Shown piece after piece: positions 28,061 to 38,101 of a DNA stretch of 64,000 nt. Under the pieces are notes generated by a model. That model was not told where the DNA came from and searched no databases. It saw only the letters and a program-made list of their open reading frames with translations. Both the position numbers and the translations under genes were made by a program. The DNA lies in assembly GCF_001457635.1 (NCBI RefSeq), contig NZ_LN831051.1:310001-374000 (forward strand), written 5' to 3'. Source of the DNA: Streptococcus pneumoniae (GTDB lineage: Bacteria; Bacillota; Bacilli; Lactobacillales; Streptococcaceae). How positions within the stretch are numbered: position 1 is the stretch's first letter; the number at the start of each line of letters is the position of its first letter.

Positions 28061-29974
28061 TCATTTTGATTTTTGAAGAGTTTTAGAAATACTACGATTT
28101 TTACCTTCCAGATACACCATCAAAATAGAAATATCTGCTGGGTTTACTCCCGAAATACGGCTGGCTTGGCCGATGGTTTCTGGATTGATGAGTTTGAACT
28201 TCTGACGAGCTTCCGTCGCAATAGAATCGATGTCATCCCAGTCAATATTGGCTGGAATGCGTTTTTCTTCCATACGTTTCATCTTGGCAACCTGATCCAT
28301 GGCTTTTGAAATATAGCCTTCGTACTTGATTTCTGTTTCAATCAATTCGATAATCTTGTCATCCAAGTCTTCTGCAGCTGGTCCGATGAAGGCCACCACA
28401 TCTTGGTAAGAAACTTCTGGACGGCGAAGGAATTCTTTGGCTGTCACCGCATCTGTCAACGGCTTGAAGCCCATTTCCTCAACCTTAGCATTGGTTTCCT
28501 TGACTGGCTTGAGTTTGATACTGTCTAGGCGTTTCATCTCATTATCAAATTGATTTTTCTTGATTTCAAAACGAGCCCAGCGTTCATCATCCACAAGGCC
28601 AATCTCGCGTCCCATCTCAGTCAAGCGCATATCAGCATTGTCATGACGAAGAATGAGACGGTATTCAGCACGACTGGTCAAGAGACGGTAAGGTTCAATG
28701 GTTCCCTTGGTCACCAAGTCGTCGATCATCACCCCGATATAACCGTCACTTCGTTTTAGAATCAACTCAGGTTTACCTTGGATTTTCAGAGCCGCATTGA
28801 TACCCGCGATAATCCCTTGGCCAGCAGCTTCTTCATAACCTGATGTTCCATTTGTCTGACCAGCAGTGAAGAGACCTGAGATTTTCTTGGTTTCCAAAGT
28901 CGCACGCAACTGATGAGGCAAGACCATATCATACTCAATAGCATAACCTGTCCGCATCATCTCTGCATTTTCCAAACCTTTGATGGAATGAACCAAGTCA
29001 CGCTGGACATCCTCAGGCAGACTGGTTGAAAGTCCTTGAACATAGACTTCCTCAGTATTGCGCCCTTCTGGCTCAAGGAAGAGTTGGTGACGTTCCTTGT
29101 CCGCAAAGCGCACAATCTTGTCTTCAATCGACGGACAGTAACGAGGCCCCACTCCCTTGACCACACCTGTAAACATAGGCGCACGGTGGAGGTTGTTTTG
29201 GATAATCTCATGACTGGTACCATTGGTATAGGTCAACCAGCATGGCACTTGATCTTTGACATAATCCTCATCACGTGAAGTGTATGAGAAATGATTAGGC
29301 ACTTCGTCTCCTGGCTGAATTTCCGTCACATCGTAATTGATAGAAGAAGCCTTGACACGTGGAGGGGTTCCTGTCTTGAAACGACCGATTTCGAGACCCA
29401 GTTCCTTGAGATTGTCAGCTAGGTTAATAGAAGCCAAGCTGTGGTTAGGACCTGATGAGTACTTGAGGTCTCCGATGATAATTTCCCCACGGAGAGCAGT
29501 CCCTGTCGTCACAATAACAGCCTTAGCAGCATATTCTTGATGGGTGGCTGTACGCACACCGACAACCTTGCCATCTTCCACCAAAATCTCATCAATCATG
29601 GTTTGACGAAGGGTCAGATTTTCTTGATTTTCAACTGTCTTGCGCATTTCCTTAGAGTAAAGTTCCTTATCAGCCTGCGCACGAAGGGCACGAACGGCTG
29701 GGCCCTTCCCTGTGTTGAGCATCTTCATCTGGATGTAAGTCTTGTCAATGGTCTTGGCCATCTCGCCACCGAGGGCATCGACTTCACGTACGACAATCCC
29801 CTTAGCAGAACCACCGATAGAGGGATTACAAGGCATGAAAGCCAGCATTTCAATATTGATGGTCGCAAGCAGGACCTTACAGCCCATACGGCTAGCGGCC
29901 AAGGAAGCCTCAACCCCAGCGTGTCCCGCACCAATTACAATAATATCGTATTCTTCAGTAAAATGATAAGTCAT
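28061..29974 (-). CDS. mnmG: tRNA uridine-5-carboxymethylaminomethyl synthase subunit MnmG
   Basis: A 637-residue FAD protein that, with MnmE, modifies the wobble uridine of several tRNAs. The N-terminal FAD motif is [18 protein letters not shown] and the conserved [16 protein letters not shown] stretch ([12 protein letters not shown]) follow, and the C-terminal helical domain includes [11 protein letters not shown]. Length is normal. It is followed upstream by the nudix and mnmA genes on the same strand, so two tRNA-wobble enzymes lie close together. Confidence 0.96.
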   Translation of the reverse strand: MTYHFTEEYDIIVIGAGHAGVEASLAASRMGCKVLLATINIEMLAFMPCNPSIGGSAKGIVVREVDALGGEMAKTIDKTYIQMKMLNTGKGPAVRALRAQADKELYSKEMRKTVENQENLTLRQTMIDEILVEDGKVVGVRTATHQEYAAKAVIVTTGTALRGEIIIGDLKYSSGPNHSLASINLADNLKELGLEIGRFKTGTPPRVKASSINYDVTEIQPGDEVPNHFSYTSRDEDYVKDQVPCWLTYTNGTSHEIIQNNLHRAPMFTGVVKGVGPRYCPSIEDKIVRFADKERHQLFLEPEGRNTEEVYVQGLSTSLPEDVQRDLVHSIKGLENAEMMRTGYAIEYDMVLPHQLRATLETKKISGLFTAGQTNGTSGYEEAAGQGIIAGINAALKIQGKPELILKRSDGYIGVMIDDLVTKGTIEPYRLLTSRAEYRLILRHDNADMRLTEMGREIGLVDDERWARFEIKKNQFDNEMKRLDSIKLKPVKETNAKVEEMGFKPLTDAVTAKEFLRRPEVSYQDVVAFIGPAAEDLDDKIIELIETEIKYEGYISKAMDQVAKMKRMEEKRIPANIDWDDIDSIATEARQKFKLINPETIGQASRISGVNPADISILMVYLEGKNRSISKTLQKSK

Positions 29975-29983
29975 GTTTCTCTC

Positions 29984-30439
29984 CTATTCCTCAAGATGAA
30001 TGTGTCTTAGTTGGCCTTCCCAATCTGGTAGGGCCGTTTTTAAAAAGGCTGGAACTAGCTGGATATCCTCAAGCTTATCCAAGTCAATCCACTCACAGGG
30101 CTGCCTTTTCTCATCTTCCTGCATGGTCAATGGGGCATCCTCAAGTAAGTCCACCAGATAATGAAACTCGATATTGTGATAGGAAACACCGTCCTGTTCA
30201 AAACGATTTTCAACCACAAAAGCTAGCTGCCCAGCTTGAGCTTTGACACCCAGTTCTTCCTTCACTTCACGGACTACCGCGTCTTCCGTGCTTTCATTGA
30301 CTTGAATCGCACCGCCGATAGTGTAATACTTGCCCTTGTCTTTGGTGACTAGAAGCTTGTGATTTTGAAGAATCAAAGCTGTCGCCCGAACACCAAAAAC
30401 CGTATTGTCTACTTTTGTCCGAAAGTCTTGTTGAGTCAT
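29984..30439 (-). CDS. Nudix hydrolase
   Basis: A 151-residue MutT-type protein. The Nudix box is GAIQVNESTEDAVVREVKEE continuing LG, with all key Glu residues. The ATG at 30439 behind AAGGA is chosen; an in-frame start 27 bases upstream is less well placed. It hydrolyses a nucleoside diphosphate linked to another group; the actual substrate is unknown. It lies 9 bases upstream of mnmG, so the two are likely cotranscribed. Confidence 0.88.
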   Translation of the reverse strand: MTQQDFRTKVDNTVFGVRATALILQNHKLLVTKDKGKYYTIGGAIQVNESTEDAVVREVKEELGVKAQAGQLAFVVENRFEQDGVSYHNIEFHYLVDLLEDAPLTMQEDEKRQPCEWIDLDKLEDIQLVPAFLKTALPDWEGQLRHIHLEE

Positions 30440-30579
30440 TCTTGTCCTTTCCCTTAAACGACACAAAAACAGTCAAAACTCCAAAGAAGTGCAGGACAAA
30501 AAAGCCTGCAACATCCATGAGCTTTGACCATCATTTCTATTGCTGTTATTATTGTAGCAAATTGAGAAAATTTGTCAAT

Positions 30580-31779
<1,200 letters not shown>

Positions 31780-31916
31780 TCATTATAACACGCTTGGTTA
31801 GAGAAGACAAGGAAGAGCTTAAAAATTGTTTTTTAAAACTTATAGTCAATATACAGATTATGTGAATGATGTGAGTATACCTTCTTCTTATCTTCATTCA
31901 AATAACTATAATAAAT

Positions 31917-31974
31917 AAAACAACCCATTTTCTCTAATCTATTTTTCAAGTTAGAGAAAAGGAGTCGTTTTTTT
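31917..31974 (-). terminator. Likely pspA terminator
   Basis: TTTTCTCTAA and TTAGAGAAAA form a stem extended by partly paired arms (AACGACTCC against GGGTTGTTTT on the minus strand), then T-rich sequence. It lies about 130 bases downstream of the pspA stop. The remainder of 31702-32101 shows no gene. Confidence 0.55.
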
Positions 31975-32101
31975 AATGACATTTCCTGAAATCATAAGAT
32001 AGGTACCTAAAGAATACGAACATAAATTTATTCAATCGAACCTTATCTTTGTTTCAAAATTAAAATGTCAAATGTTCTTAACATGATTTAATTTAATCGG
32101 C

Positions 32102-33937
32102 TTAAACCCATTCACCATTGGCATTGACTTCATAGCCATCTACAGTTGTGTTGACTGCAAGGGCACCTAAGCCATTGACATAGTACCATTTATCTGATAC
32201 TTTGAACCATTGGCTTGCTTTCATAGCACCTGATGCTTCAAGATAGTACCAGGTATCTCCATCTTTCACCCAACCTGTTGCCATTGAACCGTTAGCGTTG
32301 AGGTAGTACCATGAACCGTTGACTTTAGCCCAACCTGTTGCCATAGCACCGTTAGCGTTGAGGTAGTACCATGAACCGTTGTATTGGAGCCAACCTGTAG
32401 CCATAGCACCATTAGCGTTGAGGTAGTACCATGAACCGTTGACTTTAGCCCAACCTGTTGCCATAGCGCCGCTAGCGTTTAGGTAATACCATGAATCGTT
32501 GTATTGGAGCCATCCTGTCGCCATAGCACCATTAGCGTTGAGGTAGTACCATGAACCGTTGACTTTAGCCCAACCTGTTGCCATAGCGCCGTTAGCGTTT
32601 AGGTAATACCATGAACCGTTGTATTGGAGCCAACCTGTAGCCATAGCGCCATTGCTGTTGAGGTAGTACCATGAACCGTTGTTTTGGAGCCATCCTGTCG
32701 CCATTGAACCATCAGTATTGTAGAAGTACCACATACCGTTTTCTTGTTTCCAGCCTGTTTTTGGTGCAGGAACTGGTTGCTCTGGTTTTGGTGCTGGAGC
32801 TGGTTTTTCTGCTTTTGGCGGTTGCTGTTGGGGCAAGCGGTTATATTCTTCTTCTGATCTACGAGCATAGTCTTCTTCAGCTTGTTGATCATCTGTTTTT
32901 TCTGGTTTTGGTGCTGGAGCTGGTTGAGGAGCCGGCGCTGGTTTTGGTTGTTCAGCTGGTTGCTCTGGTTTTGGTGCTGGAGCTGGAGTTTCTTCAGCTG
33001 GTTTTTCTGGCTCATTAACTGCTTTCTTAAGGTCAGCTTCAGTTTTCTCCAATTCAGCTTTTTTATCAGCTAAGTCTTTTTCAGCTGCAGCAAGGTATTG
33101 TTCAGTTTGCTCAGCATCGGTTTTTTTGAAATATTCTACATTTTTTTCAAGTTTTGCAATTTCAGCGTCTAACTCATCAATCTTATCACTCAACTCTTCA
33201 AGTGTTGATAGTTTAGTTCGTTTGGCATCCAATTCAGATTGAAGAGGAGCACGGAGACCTTCTTTAACATAATCTTCTGAGTCAGATTCATCAATCCCTT
33301 TGAGTTCTGTTTCTAGTCTATAAACTTCATTTTCCAACTCAGCGATTTTGGCTTGAAGAGCAACTTCTTTAGCACGTTCAGCATCCAATTTTTGTTTGGC
33401 TTCAGTAACTTTTTTCTCAGCTTCTTCTACTTTTTTAATAAGTTCTGCTTCTTTTGCTTTAGCCTCTTCTGCTTTTTGTCTAGTCTTTTTTAACTCTTCC
33501 GCGCTAGGAATTACCTCTGATCTAACTTTCTCAAATTCTGCTCGTTTTTTCTTATGCTCTTTCTCAGCTTCCTCCACTTCTTTCAGAATTTTAGCTTTTT
33601 TTACTGAATCTTTTTCACTAGCATATTTAACCAACTCTTGTTGATATTTCAGATTTGCAGCTTGTTCCTCTTTAGAAGCTTCTTTCTCTTTTTTCGCTTT
33701 CTCCTCAGTTTTCTTCTGATCATCCTCATATTTTTTCTGCGCACGTTTTGCTTCTTCTAAAGCTTTTTTCGCATTCTCAGCGTCTCTCTTCGCTGCATCA
33801 TAGTCTTTTTCAGCTTTAGACTGACTAGCTACGGGGGCTTCTTCTGCTCTTACAACAGTAGGCTGAGACGCAACAAAACCAGCCCCTAAGATAGCGACGC
33901 TGGCTAGACTTGTTAAAATCATTTTTTTCTTATTCAT
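32102..33937 (-). CDS. pspA: Pneumococcal surface protein A
   Basis: A 611-residue choline-binding surface protein that blocks complement deposition and binds lactoferrin. Residues 1-31 are a signal peptide ending VVRAEE. Residues 40-310 form an alpha-helical coiled coil rich in Lys, Glu and Ala. A proline-rich region with PAPAPKPEQP repeats follows, interrupted by the non-proline block QAEEDYARRSEEEYNRL. Ten 20-residue choline-binding repeats (TGWxxxNGSWYYLNxNGAMA) and a short tail end the protein. The end of the helical region (KNVEYFKKTDAEQTEQYLAA) suggests family 1, perhaps clade 1. Confidence 0.97.
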   Translation of the reverse strand: MNKKKMILTSLASVAILGAGFVASQPTVVRAEEAPVASQSKAEKDYDAAKRDAENAKKALEEAKRAQKKYEDDQKKTEEKAKKEKEASKEEQAANLKYQQELVKYASEKDSVKKAKILKEVEEAEKEHKKKRAEFEKVRSEVIPSAEELKKTRQKAEEAKAKEAELIKKVEEAEKKVTEAKQKLDAERAKEVALQAKIAELENEVYRLETELKGIDESDSEDYVKEGLRAPLQSELDAKRTKLSTLEELSDKIDELDAEIAKLEKNVEYFKKTDAEQTEQYLAAAEKDLADKKAELEKTEADLKKAVNEPEKPAEETPAPAPKPEQPAEQPKPAPAPQPAPAPKPEKTDDQQAEEDYARRSEEEYNRLPQQQPPKAEKPAPAPKPEQPVPAPKTGWKQENGMWYFYNTDGSMATGWLQNNGSWYYLNSNGAMATGWLQYNGSWYYLNANGAMATGWAKVNGSWYYLNANGAMATGWLQYNDSWYYLNASGAMATGWAKVNGSWYYLNANGAMATGWLQYNGSWYYLNANGAMATGWAKVNGSWYYLNANGSMATGWVKDGDTWYYLEASGAMKASQWFKVSDKWYYVNGLGALAVNTTVDGYEVNANGEWV

Positions 33938-33986
33938 CTAAATTTACCTCTTTTCTGATAGTCATTTTTAGACTATACTTATATTA

Positions 33987-34015
33987 AGTATACTCCCCCC
34001 GTAAATATTTGTCAA
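33987..34015 (-). promoter_or_regulatory. pspA promoter
   Basis: On the minus strand TTGACA (34015-34010), a 17-base spacer, then TATACT (33992-33987). The -35 box is exact and the -10 box differs by one base. The spacer has a run of six G. It lies about 50 bases upstream of the start codon. Confidence 0.85.
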
Positions 34016-34024
34016 ATGTTTTAT

Positions 34025-34041
34025 ATTACATTTTTATTACA
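34025..34041 (-). promoter_or_regulatory. WalR/VicR box upstream of pspA
   Basis: On the minus strand TGTAAT, five bases, TGTAAT. This fits the WalR consensus TGTWAH-N5-TGTWAH exactly. It ends 9 bases upstream of the -35 box, a position for activation. pspA belongs to the WalRK regulon in pneumococcus (from memory). Confidence 0.78.
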
Positions 34042-34189
34042 AATTTCTATATCATAAGCTTCTACTCCAAAAAGATAAAGACACTACTTTTGCCCTTTTC
34101 GATTCTCTTTTTAAACATAGCATCATCTTCCTTCATTCCTATAAAAACATTTCCGATGAGAGAGCTTGTTTTTTAATTTCGTTAAACAA

Positions 34190-34214
34190 CAAAAAACGCA
34201 AGCTTAAGCCTGCG
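34190..34214 (-). terminator. Terminator after the 34223-34732 pseudogene
   Basis: CGCAGGCTTAAGCTTGCG on the minus strand forms a short-loop stem followed by TTTTTTG. Confidence 0.75.
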
Positions 34215-34222
34215 GACAATCT

Positions 34223-34732
34223 TTATAGCCATTTCATTTCTTTCACATCTGTTTTACGAACTTTAGCATATTTCTTAGCGCTTGTAAAATGTAGAGTAAC
34301 TGGTTTAAATACTCCGCTTTTGTCTCTTCGTAAACCTAAAACTGCGGATCTTTTATTTTTATCCTCAAAAAATATGACGTCCAATTTCATAGTATTTTTA
34401 GATAAATCCTTAGCTACGATGCAACAACTTGCTAGCTTAGATATAGAAGATATCGCCGATAAACTCACATAAAGATATCCTTTCGATTACATCATTGTAC
34501 ATAGGATATTTCTAAAATCTTCTAAAATAAAAACACCAGCTTGAATAGCAGGTTTTGTTTGACTAGCATAATCTCGTGTGATTTTGTGTAAGTCAAATAA
34601 ATGATGTAAATCAGTCAAGCAAAAATTCACTTTGAAAGTCTCTAAATACTTATAATTCGTTGATACTTGACATGTTTTTCCATTGAATCTTTCTTGATAA
34701 TCCAAAATACAATCAAGTAATTTCAACGACAA
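34223..34732 (-). pseudogene. Broken small protein gene, possibly a PBECR4-type nuclease domain
   Basis: The upstream part begins near 34732 and encodes VNFCLTDLHHLFDLHKITRD, resembling the His-Leu core of PBECR4 (phage-associated RelE/barnase-like) domains. It stops at a TAA near 34489. An alternative frame across the break reads NDVIERISLCEFIGDIFYI, and the third piece encodes KLDVIFFEDKNKRSAVLGL to 34223. Two compensating frameshifts would join all three. The family guess is weak; the break is clear. Confidence 0.45.
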
Positions 34733-34852
34733 ACTCCATATTTTCTCAAAATAAAAAGCACGGGGCAGTTCTCACTACTGCCCAAAGTGGTTGATTAGAG
34801 TCGGCTTCTCTAACTCCCTATGTTGTGCTTATTAGGCTTATCGCAAGGGAAC

Positions 34853-35160
34853 AGTTTTTAGATCTGCCAAGCCACATAGTGTGCTTACTACTATGTGTCC
34901 ATGTCACCATGAATTGCCGAACGGTTTAACGAGAAAGTATAGTAGATTGAAACAAGATATGAACAAATCGATTAGGAAAGTCAAATTAATTTCTAGAAAT
35001 ATTTTAACAGTCATAACGGACTATTCCAGATTCAATCTACTATATTATTTTTAGATTTATCCCAACTCAATTATGACATCTTTTTTCAAAAGTCAATATA
35101 TCTCACTCTTTTCAACGACAAGAAAGAGGCTGATAATCGACCAACCTCTGTTTTTAGATA
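34853..35160 (+). repeat. Dispersed repeat copy, interrupted by a RUP
   Basis: The segment starting TCTGCCAAGCCACATAG and ending in CAACCTCT is about 80-90% alike to 43122-43320. The second copy lacks the RUP, so it is the empty counterpart. Both end in a GAGG...CCTC hairpin and T run. No gene was recognised in 34733-35182. Confidence 0.75.
34938..35044 (+). repeat. RUP element (107 bp)
   Basis: It runs from TATAGTAGATTGAAAC to GATTCAATCTACTATA, with inverted ends, and is exactly 107 bases. It is very similar to the copy at 6906-7012. The empty counterpart at 43.2 kb shows the insertion point. Confidence 0.9.
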
Positions 35161-35182
35161 CAGTTCAAGTCCAAACTATTCT

Positions 35183-35380
35183 TTATAGAAAAGTCCGATA
35201 AATTCGAGCAATAGTTAACATACTTACAAATATAACTCCCAAAATAGATAACACTATTTTCACAAAACTCAGTTCCGAACCTATGACATATATATGAAAA
35301 AGAGGAGCTAGTCCTACACATATATACAATAAGTAGCCAACAAGTTTTATCTCACCAATTCCTGCAAAAAAATGTTTCAT
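35183..35380 (-). CDS. Small two-helix membrane protein, MKHFFAGIGEI family
   Basis: A 65-residue protein starting MKHFFAGIGEIKLVGYLL, with two membrane segments (residues 12-33 and 40-60). The ATG at 35380 is preferred because GGAG lies 9 bases upstream. It is a paralog of the protein at 41359-41574, which directly follows a double-glycine peptide gene; here the peptide gene upstream is decayed. Likely a bacteriocin-immunity or accessory membrane protein, by analogy only. Confidence 0.65.
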   Translation of the reverse strand: MKHFFAGIGEIKLVGYLLYICVGLAPLFHIYVIGSELSFVKIVLSILGVIFVSMLTIARIYRTFL

Positions 35381-35395
35381 GTAACGATTCTCCAT

Positions 35396-35707
35396 TTACT
35401 CTATTAAATCAGTTTTATTTTAGACTATCATAAAACAATCACCTCTTCAATAAAAACCATTGGCGAATACTATTCTGAAGCATTGATAGCTCAGATTTCT
35501 CAGAATAGAGCTATCCTAACTATCGAGCAGCTCAAATACATATATATGAGCAATTCTAAGCCTAGAATTGCTATAAAATAAATGTTTTCGGGCTATTCTA
35601 AGTCTTTGACTGCTTAAAATTTTACATTCTGAAGGATTCTAAACCTAGAATAGCTCAAAATCACGAGAACTAAGGTATTCGAAACTTCAGAGTAATACAA
35701 TCCCCAT
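35396..35707 (-). pseudogene. Decayed double-glycine peptide gene
   Basis: The upstream leader (35723-35800) matches those of the two intact peptide genes. After ATGCTTAATAAGAATGGAG the start ATG at 35707 reads M-G-I-V-L-L and then TGA, where the intact genes read MELVLPNN. No open frame of length remains downstream. The MKHFFAGIGEI gene follows, as at 41.5 kb, so this is a dead copy of the same module. Confidence 0.55.
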
Positions 35708-35857
35708 AGGAATTCTCCATTCTTATTAAGCATGATTAAAATGTAATCCTAACAAGTGATCCTCGATTGTGTTTGTAGCACTTAGTTACCTAGATAAGAC
35801 TATTTCCCTTTATCATATCTGATTTTAAGCCGTTCTAAGATTTAACCTATGTTTCTA

Positions 35858-36586
35858 TTACTTGCTATTTTTAAATAATTCGAATTCCTTTTCTTTGATA
35901 AATGGAACTGAAAAATTAGAAAAAAGAAGTAAAACCGAAAACAAATAGCCTGCTTTTTGAATCACTAAAAGATATCCTAAAAATAAGTAAGCTATAACAT
36001 CCAATGCGAAAAGAAAAAATATTCTCCTCTTCATTAAAGTACTTGTGTCAAATAATCTGATGAATAAAAATTTTATCGTGGTATCTGCACAAATTTTTAT
36101 CAAAAAGATAAGAGTCAGTACATGATTATCAACTGTACCATAAAGAATAGATGGAAATATAGTTAATATAAAACTAGAAATCTCTAAATATTTTATCCAA
36201 GGAGATTGAGACACCTTGCTTCTAAACTGACTAATTTTCTTATATTCGTTAGTCAATTTAATATCAAAATCTTTCCCAATTAAATGAAAAATTATCAACT
36301 CTGTAATAAAAACACTTATTAATACGGTATAAGTCAAAAAACTTTCTGGGAAAAACTTATTGATTAAAATGGGGAAACTCATTAACAGAATCGAATTTAT
36401 GGCTAGACAGATAGATACTATTTTATTTTTCACAGAATATAGAGGTAGTGATACTATTGAGTAGATAAAAGCTAAAAAAATAAGCAAAAAATACTCCGTG
36501 TCATTTATAATCGCCCTGAATGATAAAAATATATACATCCAACATACGATAATGTGTATTTTTCGAATCTTATCTACATTACTCAT
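35858..36586 (-). CDS. Multi-span membrane protein of the peptide operon
   Basis: A 242-residue protein, starting MSNVDKIRKIHII, with about seven membrane segments and few charged loops. The start at 36586 overlaps the stop of the upstream peptide gene as ATGA, so translation is coupled. I do not recognise the family. The tight coupling to a leader peptide gene suggests immunity or membrane processing. Last gene of an operon starting at 38476. Confidence 0.6.
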   Translation of the reverse strand: MSNVDKIRKIHIIVCWMYIFLSFRAIINDTEYFLLIFLAFIYSIVSLPLYSVKNKIVSICLAINSILLMSFPILINKFFPESFLTYTVLISVFITELIIFHLIGKDFDIKLTNEYKKISQFRSKVSQSPWIKYLEISSFILTIFPSILYGTVDNHVLTLIFLIKICADTTIKFLFIRLFDTSTLMKRRIFFLFALDVIAYLFLGYLLVIQKAGYLFSVLLLFSNFSVPFIKEKEFELFKNSK

Positions 36587-36936
36587 TTTACTGTCGCAGA
36601 TATGAATCCATCCCAAGGATAAGGGTTCCCGTTAATATCACAACCTCTATTAAGAACACCATATCCAATATAGTAAGCTATTTTCCCTGCTGCTGTAGCC
36701 AATACACCTGCTGCTGCACCAATAAGCCAGCCTCCAAGACCTCCAACCTTAATATAGTTTATTAGTTTTTTGGTTAAAACTGCAGCTCCAGCTAATGCTA
36801 TAAAAGTTCCTGAACTCATAGCTAAAGCTGCGCAAATTCCTTGACAAGCACGCTTGCTTAAATAAGCTTCCCCATCAAGATACATCATTTCTTCTTCATC
36901 AATCACAACATAATTATTTGGTAATACAAGTTCCAT
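36583..36936 (-). CDS. Secreted peptide with shared MELVLPNNYV leader, Gly-Glu at the cleavage site
   Basis: A 117-residue peptide. Residues 1-23 match the leader of two other genes here (MELVLPNNYVVIDEEEMMYL) but the last pair is Gly-Glu, not Gly-Gly. The mature region is rich in Gly and Ala with two hydrophobic helices (residues 40-60, 70-90) and ends in a polar segment DINGNPYPWDGF. ATG 36936 follows AGGAGG. Bacteriocin-like function is inferred from the leader and composition. Confidence 0.7.
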   Translation of the reverse strand: MELVLPNNYVVIDEEEMMYLDGEAYLSKRACQGICAALAMSSGTFIALAGAAVLTKKLINYIKVGGLGGWLIGAAAGVLATAAGKIAYYIGYGVLNRGCDINGNPYPWDGFISATVK

Positions 36937-36991
36937 TTGTTTTCTCCTCCTTAGTTGAAATTGTTTCATTTGTTTTACAAATAGGACGAAC

Positions 36992-37894
36992 TTAAACTAT
37001 CTTTTTATTACTCAGTAATAATTTCCGAGATTTCATTTTATGATACTCTCTATTCATACAGAAATCAAAATTTTGCCTTAACCAACTTGTATAATAGAAA
37101 AAATCTAATTGATTGATTCTGATGAGCTGTATTCTAATTTTATCAACCTTTTCTTGCCAGTTGTTATTGTTACTAATAGAAATTTCATACAGCAGTAACT
37201 CGACAAGACCTGTACACAGAAGGGTGTTATGAGAATCTTCGATTTTTTTCAAAATATCCTCAAAAAGTTCACTATCCGTTAAAAAGGTGGATTGGTTCAT
37301 CGCATCATACAGCTGAAGAGACATTAAGTCAGAATAACTTAGCTCTGATTTTTGTATCTTATCCTTTAACGTTTTCGTCAAATCACTTTCAAACGAATCT
37401 TCTTTTTGCCATTTGTTTTGATTAAAAAGAAATTCCGTCTTATTAAAAACGAGATGATTGATATCCATTATAGTCCAGAAAAATATTGTAGTAAGCATGA
37501 TGATTGCAAAAGGAATTTTTAAAATAAATACTAGGATAATAGCAATTTCAAGAATAAAACTCCATATAATCCTAGATCTTAAATCATCAGGCGACAAACT
37601 TTTACGATGGAATGAAAAATAGGGCGAGAACCTCACATTTACTTTCTTCCTGCCTATAAAAATAAAAGGAAAAATCGTAATAAGAGCTTCTTTCTTGTAC
37701 AAATCTTTCAATGCGTATAGTATGTCTAAAACTATTTTTGATAAAATCAAACTACAGAAAGCAAGACTCATACTAATCACAAAATCAAGGGGAGATTCTA
37801 GATTCAATAGTAAGTTATTCACTAGGACATGCAACTCTAGCCACAAGACAAAAAGAGGGAGCATTAATAAAAAAATGATTAGTTTACGTATCAT
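36992..37894 (-). CDS. Membrane protein with cytoplasmic C-terminal domain, peptide-operon associated
   Basis: A 300-residue protein with membrane segments at about residues 5-25, 35-58, 75-85 and 108-145, then a soluble C-terminal half of about 140 residues. The overall layout is like the proteins at 39014-39829 and 40144-41202, although sequence similarity is low. There is no ATPase or peptidase motif. It lies between two leader peptide genes. Possible roles are immunity or part of an export or processing complex; none can be shown. Confidence 0.6.
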   Translation of the reverse strand: MIRKLIIFLLMLPLFVLWLELHVLVNNLLLNLESPLDFVISMSLAFCSLILSKIVLDILYALKDLYKKEALITIFPFIFIGRKKVNVRFSPYFSFHRKSLSPDDLRSRIIWSFILEIAIILVFILKIPFAIIMLTTIFFWTIMDINHLVFNKTEFLFNQNKWQKEDSFESDLTKTLKDKIQKSELSYSDLMSLQLYDAMNQSTFLTDSELFEDILKKIEDSHNTLLCTGLVELLLYEISISNNNNWQEKVDKIRIQLIRINQLDFFYYTSWLRQNFDFCMNREYHKMKSRKLLLSNKKIV

Positions 37895-37912
37895 AATTTT
37901 ACAGTGTCCTTA

Positions 37913-38095
37913 TCATTTTCTTAATTTTGGATAAATTATCATTGCTATGATTAAAATCAAAAAAACGACATTCATCCAAATAATCAACTTTTTTATTTCT
38001 TCGCTAACAAAATCATAGGCTAAAAAAGTTATGGATGATATAAATAGACATACAAAAAAAATAATAACAAAAATTTTTTCCATTTTAATACCCAT
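37913..38095 (-). CDS. Small two-helix membrane protein after a peptide gene
   Basis: A 60-residue protein with two membrane helices (residues 5-25 and 37-56) separated by DFVSEEIKKL, ending in Lys/Arg. It begins 7 bases after the stop of the peptide gene at 38102. A start at the fifth codon (MEKIFV) is also possible. Small hydrophobic proteins in this position are usually immunity proteins. Confidence 0.6.
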   Translation of the reverse strand: MGIKMEKIFVIIFFVCLFISSITFLAYDFVSEEIKKLIIWMNVVFLILIIAMIIYPKLRK

Positions 38096-38101
38096 ATCTA
38101 G

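Noticed and set aside
29536..30010. Plus-strand frame opposite the start of mnmG
   Set aside because: Shadow of a conserved gene; no ribosome site and no independent features.
32160..32760. 60-bp tandem repeats as a possible CRISPR or satellite array
   Set aside because: The repeats are in frame and encode the 20-residue choline-binding modules of PspA; spacing and sequence are explained by the protein.
32671..33018. Long Leu/Val-rich frame on the + strand
   Set aside because: It is the opposite-strand reading of the proline-rich and helical parts of pspA, with no ribosome site.
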